Assembly: GCA_002293345.1 (NCBI GenBank)
Contig: DBDB01000007.1
Coordinates: 1 to 11,495 of the forward strand
Source of the DNA: Alistipes sp. UBA943
GTDB lineage: Bacteria; Bacteroidota; Bacteroidia; Bacteroidales; Rikenellaceae
DNA: 11,495 nucleotides
Direction: 5' to 3'
This document shows positions 1-5,431 of the stretch, piece by piece (position 1 is the first letter of the stretch; the number at the start of each line of letters is the position of its first letter). The position numbers were made by a program, and so were the translations under genes. Below the pieces are notes generated by a model, which searched no databases, was not told the DNA's origin, and saw only the letters and a program-made list of their open reading frames with translations.

Positions 1-147
1 TGAGGCGGGGGTAGGGGGGTGGGGCATATCTGAAGCCGCCGCCCTCTGGGCGTTGCGGCGCGGGTGTCCCTCCCCAACCTATCTCATCTCCCGAAATCTT
101 TTGGGGTACACTTTTCTCCGAAAAGGGTACAGGGGGGTAGGAAAATG
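1..147. other. Intergenic sequence downstream of the aminotransferase gene
   Basis: No gene is supported here. The stretch begins with G-rich sequence on the plus strand (runs of 5, 6 and 4 G between about 8 and 25), and another 6-G run lies near 132-137. A GC-rich imperfect inverted repeat occupies about 35-60 (GCCGC and CCC on the left, GGG and GCGGC on the right). The short open frames across this stretch continue antisense into the aminotransferase gene and have no protein character. The sequence would be the 3' untranslated part of the rny-aminotransferase transcript. Confidence 0.6.
106..130 (-). terminator. Hairpin after the aminotransferase gene, possible weak terminator
   Basis: On the minus strand GTAC, one mismatched base, CTTTTC, loop GGA, GAAAAG, one mismatched base and GTAC form a 10-bp stem with one internal mismatch, 17 nt past the stop codon. 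The sequence after it is C/A-rich with no U-run, so it is not a canonical intrinsic terminator. It could protect the 3' end or act with another termination mechanism. Confidence 0.35.
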
Positions 148-1344
148 TTATTTCCTTCCGGGATACTGCTCGAGGGCCTTTTCGAGTACGACGAGGGCCT
201 TTTCGAGATCTTCGCGTTTCAGCACGTATGCCATGCGAACCTCGTCACGTCCGGCACCGGGGATCGAGTAGAATCCGGCACCAGGGGCAAACATCACCGT
301 GGCACCCTCGTACGCGAAATCTTTCAACAACCATTCGCAGAACTTATCGCTATCGTCGATCGGCAGGCGCGCCATGGCGTAGAACGCACCGCTCGGCATG
401 GGCGCAAACACTCCCGGGATTTTATTCAGACCATTGACAAGACAGTCGCGACGGGCAATATATTCATCGTACGTATGTTGGAGATACGATGCAGGTGCGT
501 CGATGGATGCTTCGGCAAGGATCTGACCGATCAATGGGGGACTGAGACGTGCCTGTGCGAGTTTCATCATGCCGGCACGTAACTCCGCGTTGCGCGTAAT
601 CACGGCGCCGATACGGATACCGCACTCCGAGTATCGTTTCGATACGGAATCCACCAACACGACATTCTCCTCGATACCCTCCAAGTGCATGGCAGAGAGG
701 TAGGGCGCGTCGGTGTAACGGAACTCGCGATACACCTCATCCGAGAGCAGGAACAGGTCATGTTTCTTGATGGTGTCGCGAATCCGCCCCATCTCCTCAT
801 TCGTGTAGACATATCCCGTGGGGTTGTTGGGGTTACAGATCAGGATCGCTTTCGTGCGGGGTGTGATCGCCGCCTCGAATGCCTCGATGGAGGGCAGTGC
901 GAATCCGTCTTCGATGTTCGTTTTGATAGGTTTCACGACAATACCGGCCTGCAACGCAAACGAGATATAGTTGGCATAGGTGGGTTCGAGTACGATCACC
1001 TCGTCACCGGGGTTGAGGCACGCGAGGAATGCAAATTGCAACGCCTCGGATCCACCGGTCGTGACGATGATATTTTCGGGCGTGATATCGACACCGAACG
1101 ACGCATAGTAACCGACCAGTTTTTTGCGATAGGACAAAATACCCTCACTGGGACTGTATTCGAGTACTTTGCGGTCGATGTGTTTGAGCGCATCGAGGGC
1201 TACTTGCGGCGTTTCGAGATCGGGTTGACCTATGTTGAGGTGATAGATCTTGGTGCCGCGTGTTTTGGCAGCATCGGCAAAAGGTACGAGTTTACGGATG
1301 GGCGAGGCGGGCATCTTGACGGCCCGTTCTGACATTTTTGGCAT
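148..1344 (-). CDS. Pyridoxal-phosphate-dependent aminotransferase, class I/II (aspartate aminotransferase-like)
   Basis: This 398-residue cytosolic enzyme transfers an amino group between an amino acid and a 2-oxo acid using PLP; the exact substrate cannot be read from sequence. All fold-type I landmarks are present: TGGSE at 96-100 (cofactor phosphate loop), NPNNPTG at 171-177 (ring-contacting Asn), SDEVY at 201-205 (Asp for the pyridine nitrogen, Tyr for O3'), the Schiff-base lysine K236 in SVSKRYSECGIRIG, and R370 in DEVRMAY as the expected substrate-carboxylate arginine. Length is normal for the family. The ATG at 1344 follows the rny stop by 19 nt, so it is probably cotranscribed with rny. 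A second ATG three codons in (1335) is an equally possible start. Aspartate or broad-specificity activity is the family default and is inferred. Confidence 0.93.
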   Translation of the reverse strand: MPKMSERAVKMPASPIRKLVPFADAAKTRGTKIYHLNIGQPDLETPQVALDALKHIDRKVLEYSPSEGILSYRKKLVGYYASFGVDITPENIIVTTGGSEALQFAFLACLNPGDEVIVLEPTYANYISFALQAGIVVKPIKTNIEDGFALPSIEAFEAAITPRTKAILICNPNNPTGYVYTNEEMGRIRDTIKKHDLFLLSDEVYREFRYTDAPYLSAMHLEGIEENVVLVDSVSKRYSECGIRIGAVITRNAELRAGMMKLAQARLSPPLIGQILAEASIDAPASYLQHTYDEYIARRDCLVNGLNKIPGVFAPMPSGAFYAMARLPIDDSDKFCEWLLKDFAYEGATVMFAPGAGFYSIPGAGRDEVRMAYVLKREDLEKALVVLEKALEQYPGRK

Positions 1345-1363
1345 GGTAATTTAATGTTTTTAG

Positions 1364-2908
1364 TTACTTCGCGTACGCGACGGCGCGTGTCTCGCGTATG
1401 ACGGTGATCTTGACTTGTCCGGGGTATGTCATCTCATCCTGGATCTTCTTGGCAATGTCGTGCGACAGGCTTTCGGACTCCATGTCGGAGAGTTTCTCGG
1501 CACCGACGATGACACGCAACTCGCGACCCGCCTGGATGGCGTAGGTTTTCAGCACACCGGGATACGATTGCGCGATATCCTCCATCTCCTTGAGACGCTT
1601 GATGTAACTCTCCACGACCTCACGACGTGCGCCCGGGCGTGCACCCGAAATAGCGTCACATACCTGAATGATCGGTGCGATGAGCGATGTCATCTCCGTC
1701 TCGTCATGGTGCGCCCCGATGGCATTCACGATCTCCGGTTTCTCCTTGTACTTTTCGGCCAACTTCATACCGATAATAGCGTGCGGCAATTCGGGCTCGT
1801 CGTCGGGCACCTTGCCTATATCGTGCAACAGACCTGCACGTCGTGCCGTTTTGGGATTCAGGCCCAGTTCGGCAGCCATGATGCCGGCGAGATTGGCTGT
1901 TTCACGGGCATGTTGCAGCAGGTTCTGACCGTACGACGAGCGGTATTTCATCTTACCGATCAAACGAATCAACTCCGGATGCAGGTTGTGGATACCGAGG
2001 TCGATCGCGGTGCGTTTACCCACGTCGACGATCTCCTCCTCGATCTGTTTCTTGACTTTGGCGACCACCTCCTCGATACGTGCCGGATGGATACGTCCGT
2101 CGGTGACGAGTTGGTGGAGGGCCAGACGTGCGATCTCACGACGTACGGGGTCGAATCCGCTCAGGATGATCGCCTCGGGGGTATCATCCACAATAATCTC
2201 GATACCGGTGGCGGCCTCCAGCGCACGGATGTTACGCCCCTCACGCCCGATGATGCGTCCCTTCACCTCGTCACCCTCGATATTGAACACCGTCACTGCA
2301 TTTTCGATCGCCGTTTCAGTGGCCACACGCTGGATCGACGCCACGATGATACGTTTCGCCTCCTTGGTGGCGGTCATTTTCGCCTCCTCGATGGTCTCGT
2401 TGACGTATGCCGCGGCATCGCTCTTGGCTTCCGACTTCATATTCTCGACCAGAATGTTTTTAGCCTCCTCGGTCGTCATGCCCGAGATCTGTTCGAGACG
2501 CACGTTCTGTTCTCGCATCAGCCTGTCAGCCTCCTCTTTTTTGGTTTCGAGCAGGGTGATCTGTGCCTCCATCTGCTCACGCAGACGGGTATTTTCACGC
2601 GCTTTATTTTCGAGCTCGCGCTGTTGATTTTGCAGGTTCGTCTCGATCTGCTTGGCACGCTGCTCGGCTTGGGCGACACGTTGATTGCGCTCGTTGACCG
2701 TACGGTCGTGTTCCGATTTGAGCTGAATGAACTTCTCCTTGGCTTGGAGGATCCGCTCTTTTTTGATCATCTCGGCCTCGGCTTCGGCCTCCCGGCGTGT
2801 GGTCTCGCGGATGGATTTGATGGTTTTACCGGTGACGAAACGCGTGATGGCGATGTAACCGCAAACGGCGGCCACGGCAGCGATCAGTGCCCATATAATA
2901 GTTGTCAT
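1364..2908 (-). CDS. rny: Ribonuclease Y
   Basis: A 514-residue membrane-anchored endoribonuclease that starts mRNA decay and processing. Domains in order: one N-terminal membrane segment (about 3-22), a long charged coiled coil (about 35-200), a KH RNA-binding domain (about 213-280) with the GxxG loop in IIGREGRNIR at 219-228, and an HD metal-dependent phosphohydrolase domain with the signature LLHDIGK (H362, D363) and GAHHDE at 399-403. The stretch ISGARPGARRE (420-430) and the end TYPGQVKITVIRETRA are characteristic of RNase Y. Length matches the family (about 510-520). The ATG at 2908 has no recognisable Shine-Dalgarno, as is usual in Bacteroidota. Its leader carries three phased ACTATA repeats and lies just downstream of the 6S RNA candidate. 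The aminotransferase gene follows 19 nt after its stop. Confidence 0.97.
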   Translation of the reverse strand: MTTIIWALIAAVAAVCGYIAITRFVTGKTIKSIRETTRREAEAEAEMIKKERILQAKEKFIQLKSEHDRTVNERNQRVAQAEQRAKQIETNLQNQQRELENKARENTRLREQMEAQITLLETKKEEADRLMREQNVRLEQISGMTTEEAKNILVENMKSEAKSDAAAYVNETIEEAKMTATKEAKRIIVASIQRVATETAIENAVTVFNIEGDEVKGRIIGREGRNIRALEAATGIEIIVDDTPEAIILSGFDPVRREIARLALHQLVTDGRIHPARIEEVVAKVKKQIEEEIVDVGKRTAIDLGIHNLHPELIRLIGKMKYRSSYGQNLLQHARETANLAGIMAAELGLNPKTARRAGLLHDIGKVPDDEPELPHAIIGMKLAEKYKEKPEIVNAIGAHHDETEMTSLIAPIIQVCDAISGARPGARREVVESYIKRLKEMEDIAQSYPGVLKTYAIQAGRELRVIVGAEKLSDMESESLSHDIAKKIQDEMTYPGQVKITVIRETRAVAYAK

Positions 2909-2915
2909 GGAGTGT

Positions 2916-2941
2916 TATAGTATTTTATAGTTTAGTATAGT
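2916..2941 (-). promoter_or_regulatory. Three 10-bp-phased ACTATA direct repeats in the rny leader
   Basis: The plus strand reads TATAGT at 2916-2921, 2926-2931 and 2936-2941 (ACTATA on the minus strand), each starting exactly 10 bp after the last. The array fills most of the gap between the 6S RNA U-tail and the rny start codon. Repeats in phase with the helix could be an operator, a bent promoter region or an RNA-binding site in the leader. No canonical TAnnTTTG box is visible here, so the rny promoter is not identified. Confidence 0.45.
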
Positions 2942-2955
2942 TGTTAATTTCTGTC

Positions 2956-3150
2956 AAAAAAACCGCATAGAACCCCCTTCGGTTAGACGAGACTGCAAAA
3001 GTCACGTGTGGGGACTCCCGTGTATCGCAACCTTCCACCGGCAGGGCCAACCTGCTCACCCAGAGGGGCTACAAGGCCTGGTTTTGAGTGCGGAGAGCGA
3101 TCCCAAAGTTGAAAAATGTTCAGTATCGCAACGCTTGGGGCCCTACGCGG
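2956..3150 (-). ncRNA. ssrS: 6S RNA candidate (Bacteroidales type)
   Basis: The gap between zapA and rny holds a non-coding sequence whose ends pair: CCGCGTAG (minus strand, 3150-3143) with CTATGCGG (2970-2963), eight pairs including one G-U, followed by T7 (2962-2956) as a Rho-independent end. The product would be about 188 nt plus the tail, the usual 6S size. Inside, an interrupted inner stem (ATCGC 3101-3097 with GCGAT 3027-3023, then TCC/CAC with GTG/GA) carries a GC-rich apical part, leaving a large bubble between it and the closing stem, which is the 6S plan. 6S RNA sequesters sigma-loaded RNA polymerase. In gammaproteobacteria ssrS also follows zapA, which supports the call. I could not identify its promoter; processing from a zapA transcript is possible. 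A covariance-model match to the Bacteroidales-1/6S families would settle it. Confidence 0.75.
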
Positions 3151-3176
3151 AAAATATCAATGAGCATGTAAATATA

Positions 3177-3494
3177 TCAAATTTTATTCAAATATTGCTC
3201 TAATTCTTCACAAATGGCGTTTAACTGCCGCATGTCTTCATTTCCGAGCTCTCCTTGTTGTTGCTGTTCGACACGCGACGTGGCGAGTTGCAGGGCCGTC
3301 AGCGCGAGGTGGTCGCGCGACGTGTAACCGACATATTGTGCCTTCTCGAAGGCGGTGTAGAGCCGATTCACCTCCCGTTCCGCCAGACGAAACACCTCCT
3401 CTTTTTCGGTCAACGAATGTTTCTCGTCACGCGAGAGCGTCAAATCGTAACCTTTGCCGGCAACTTTGAGTGTTATTTTTTGCGAATCCTTCAT
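3177..3494 (-). CDS. zapA: Cell division protein ZapA
   Basis: This 105-residue cytoplasmic protein would bind FtsZ and cross-link protofilaments in the Z-ring. The N-terminal part (ITLKVAGKGYDLTLSRDEKH, 7-26) is the ZapA beta-strand FtsZ-binding domain, followed by EEVFRLAEREVNRLY at about 32-46 and a long helix (about 62-102) that forms the coiled-coil dimer. The true start is the ATG at 3494, which overlaps the upstream stop as ATGA; an in-frame GTG six codons upstream lies inside the upstream gene and is less likely. Size is typical. Translation is probably coupled to the coiled-coil gene before it, and the 6S RNA candidate begins 26 nt past the stop. Confidence 0.88.
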   Translation of the reverse strand: MKDSQKITLKVAGKGYDLTLSRDEKHSLTEKEEVFRLAEREVNRLYTAFEKAQYVGYTSRDHLALTALQLATSRVEQQQQGELGNEDMRQLNAICEELEQYLNKI

Positions 3495-3781
3495 TTTATT
3501 AGTCTGATACACTGATCCACCTCGCGGATCAACCTGTTCACGCGTGCAATGGCTTTCGTGTCACCTTCCGACGCGCCGTCACCCGCGGCAAACCCTTGTG
3601 CGAGCTGTGCCACGGAGAGATCTTTCTCGACCGATTTGAGTCGCTCGGCAAGGGCACGGTTCTCACGCCGCAACGCGTCACGCTCAGCAATCACGTCCGT
3701 ATAGAGACCCTCGATACGCCGATGATCCTCCATCAATCGCCGTACCGATGTCGCTAAATTCTCTATGACCGAAGTTGCCAT
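3491..3781 (-). CDS. Small coiled-coil protein encoded with ZapA (ZapB-like candidate)
   Basis: A 96-residue, highly charged, mostly helical protein with no signal peptide. Heptad-like spacing runs from about residue 5 to 60 (SVIENLATSVRRLMEDHRRI, then ERDALRRENRALAERLKSVEK), followed by a Gly/Ala/Asp-rich linker and a helical end, VNRLIREVDQCIRLIK. The architecture and ATGA overlap with zapA suggest a partner in Z-ring organisation, analogous to ZapB, but sequence homology to ZapB is not demonstrable by eye. The start is placed at the ATG at 3781 because a strong promoter -7 box ends at 3789, leaving almost no leader. An ATG at 3787 is only one base from that box, and a GTG at 3832 lies inside the upstream terminator, so both are unlikely. 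Confidence 0.7.
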   Translation of the reverse strand: MATSVIENLATSVRRLMEDHRRIEGLYTDVIAERDALRRENRALAERLKSVEKDLSVAQLAQGFAAGDGASEGDTKAIARVNRLIREVDQCIRLIK

Positions 3782-3788
3782 TCGCATC

Positions 3789-3819
3789 CAAAGGTACAAA
3801 ATTTCTTCGTTGGGACAAA
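3789..3819 (-). promoter_or_regulatory. Bacteroidota sigma-70-type promoter of the coiled-coil/zapA unit
   Basis: On the minus strand TTTG (3819-3816) and TACCTTTG (3796-3789) are separated by exactly 19 bp, a full match to the Bacteroidota -33/-7 consensus TTTG and TAnnTTTG. The ATG chosen for the gene begins 8 nt past the -7 box, so the transcript is expected to be leaderless or nearly so. The -33 box starts five bases past the T-run of the terminator of the preceding operon. Confidence 0.8.
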
Positions 3820-3824
3820 CAAAA

Positions 3825-3850
3825 ACCCCCACTCGATGAGCAGGGGTTTT
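3825..3850. terminator. Bidirectional intrinsic terminator closing the efflux operon
   Basis: CCCC and GGGG arms enclose a second small stem (CTC, loop, GAG), with an A-run before and a T-run after on both strands. Read on the minus strand, the hairpin ends in GGGGG followed by T5. It starts 14 nt past the stop codon of the His-rich lipoprotein gene and ends immediately before the next promoter. Confidence 0.85.
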
Positions 3851-3864
3851 ACGCGAGAGTTTGT

Positions 3865-4212
3865 TTAATGGTGACGTTCGCCATTGTGGCCACGACCACC
3901 GTTGTGGTTCTGACCAGCGCCGTGTGCGGTGCCATTGTGGTGCGTGCCGTCATGACGTTGGCCGTTGTGCGCCGCATCGACACACGTCCGGTGCGACCCG
4001 TCCGCCATCACGTCACAATTTTCGTGATTGCCCTGGTCGTGTTGGTCGCGCACCCATGCGGCATACTCCTCGGCATTGTCGAACCCGATGGCATGCGCAC
4101 GCGTCTCGACACCGGACGGCATCGGATAGACATCCACGTTGTCGGTTTTGTCGCACGAAGCGAATACACCCATCAGCGCCACGGCACCGATTGTCAGCAT
4201 TACTTTTTTCAT
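3865..4212 (-). CDS. Small His-rich lipoprotein, putative metal-binding
   Basis: A 115-residue exported protein. It has a lipoprotein signal (Lys-rich start, hydrophobic stretch, lipobox FASC with C20 as the acylated residue), a short non-His segment (about 21-60, containing AEEYAAWVRDQHDQ), two cysteines at 66 and 77 that could pair, and a low-complexity tail rich in HNG, HDG and HH. There are 13 His in total, nine of them in residues 82-115. His clusters of this sort bind divalent cations or copper, so a periplasmic metal-buffering role beside the efflux pump is inferred. I do not recognise a named family. The start is the ATG at 4212; an in-frame GTG 32 codons upstream would run into the TolC gene and remove the signal peptide from the N-terminus. 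It lies 49 nt after the TolC stop and before a strong terminator, so it is probably the last gene of the efflux operon. Confidence 0.8.
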   Translation of the reverse strand: MKKVMLTIGAVALMGVFASCDKTDNVDVYPMPSGVETRAHAIGFDNAEEYAAWVRDQHDQGNHENCDVMADGSHRTCVDAAHNGQRHDGTHHNGTAHGAGQNHNGGRGHNGERHH

Positions 4213-4229
4213 TTTGTTTGTTTTTTTAA

Positions 4230-4247
4230 TGGTTAATAATTGGTTAA
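4230..4247 (-). repeat. Paired TTAACCA direct repeat before the His-rich lipoprotein gene
   Basis: TTAACCA occurs twice on the minus strand (4247-4241 and 4236-4230), 11 bp apart, about one helical turn, within the AT-rich 49-nt gap between the TolC and lipoprotein genes. It could be an operator for a separately controlled last gene, or AT-rich leader sequence only. Confidence 0.3.
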
Positions 4248-4261
4248 TTGAGTCGATATAT

Positions 4262-5431
4262 TTAGAGCCATACGGCGGAAAGTTGTGCGTAGGCGAGTTG
4301 GAAGTCACGTTCGGCGGTCAGGAGACGGTTCACGGAGTCATAATAGAGCCCCATTTCGACAATGTATTCGAGTAGCGACATCTCTCCCGCATCGAGGGCT
4401 TTTTTGAGCAGCTCTGCACTTCCCGATTCGGTCATTGCGCGACGGTACTCCGACGCCGAGCGTTGCAACCCCATGGCACGGGTGTAGAGATTTCGGAGCT
4501 GTTCGTAGAGCTGTATTTGTGCATCGCGTTCACGCGCCTCGGCGGCTTGGACAGACGCGCGTGCCTGCTTCACGCGATTTCGGTTGCCGAACAGCGGTAT
4601 CGACATACCCACCGTAACACCCTGATAGTGCTGCCCGAGGGTCTGTTCGCGCATGTAACCAACCGAAAATTCAGGCAGGCCCTCGACACGGGAAAGGGAT
4701 AGCTGTTTGCGATTCGCCTCCGCGTCGCGACGGACATATTCCAGCACAGGGCTCGCCTCGGCGGCATCGACATACCACGTCTCGAATTCATCGGGGAGCG
4801 ATACGGGCGGGTATTCCGTGTCATCCAGCGCGATCTCCACCCCACCGTTCAGTCGTTGCAACTCGTCACGTAAGGCGCGTCGCTCGACCTCGTTTTGCGC
4901 CACATCACCCTCCACAGCAGCCAGGTTCAGCATCGCTTTGTTGTATTCGAGCCGTCCGGCATCGCCGCTCGCGAGACGCTCCGCGTAACCATCTGCGATG
5001 GTCCGGGCGTGGCGCAAGCGCAACGCCAACTCGCGAGCGGTGCGATTCAGGTGAATCAACTCGATGCAGGTCCGATGCGCTTCGAGCAACACGAGCGTAC
5101 GTTCCGTGGCGAATTGCAGGTCGACGAGGGTATTCTGCCGCTGAGCCTGACGGAATTTCATTCCCGTGATGGTGGCGATGTCGAATCCCTGTGACACGGC
5201 AACATCCGTACGATTCCCGACGGACGCCGGATGTCCCCACAAGCGTCCGAACCCTACCTCCGGATCGGGCAATGAGATCCCCGTACGATTACCCCACTTA
5301 TCGGCCTCGGCCTGGTCGGCAAGGGCACGGAGGGTGGTGTTATTTTGCTCTATCTGGAGCAACACCGCATCTATTTGCGCATGCGCGGACGGTGCGAACA
5401 GCAGCGCCAGCGCGAAGATTATCTTTCTCAT
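4262..5431 (-). CDS. TolC-family outer-membrane efflux channel (CusC/CzcC-like)
   Basis: A 389-residue outer-membrane factor that would form the exit duct of the tripartite pump. It begins with a Sec signal peptide (MRKIIFALALLFAPSAHA, cleavage expected after AHA). Two repeats follow in which long amphipathic helices alternate with strand segments, the TolC plan: helices near 20-45, 95-190 and 285-385, with amphipathic strands around 52-85 and 245-275 (for example VTVGMSIPLFG). It is shorter than E. coli TolC or CusC but complete from signal peptide to stop. The ATG overlaps the pump gene's stop as ATGA, indicating translational coupling. No lipobox is present, unlike CusC. Confidence 0.9.
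   Translation of the reverse strand: MRKIIFALALLFAPSAHAQIDAVLLQIEQNNTTLRALADQAEADKWGNRTGISLPDPEVGFGRLWGHPASVGNRTDVAVSQGFDIATITGMKFRQAQRQNTLVDLQFATERTLVLLEAHRTCIELIHLNRTARELALRLRHARTIADGYAERLASGDAGRLEYNKAMLNLAAVEGDVAQNEVERRALRDELQRLNGGVEIALDDTEYPPVSLPDEFETWYVDAAEASPVLEYVRRDAEANRKQLSLSRVEGLPEFSVGYMREQTLGQHYQGVTVGMSIPLFGNRNRVKQARASVQAAEARERDAQIQLYEQLRNLYTRAMGLQRSASEYRRAMTESGSAELLKKALDAGEMSLLEYIVEMGLYYDSVNRLLTAERDFQLAYAQLSAVWL

Noticed and set aside
1415..2920. A 501-codon plus-strand open frame opposite rny
   Set aside because: It is the antisense shadow of a clear rny gene; its His/Leu/Asp-rich composition has no domain character.
2916..2941. Phased ACTATA repeats as a CRISPR remnant
   Set aside because: The units are 6 bp with 4-bp gaps, far too short for repeats and spacers, and there are no cas genes.
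3782..3832. GTG-started N-terminal extension of the coiled-coil gene
   Set aside because: It would start inside the terminator and read through the promoter; the ATG at 3781 fits both signals.
4213..4308. GTG-started extension of the His-rich lipoprotein
   Set aside because: It overlaps the TolC gene and would bury the lipoprotein signal peptide 32 residues in.
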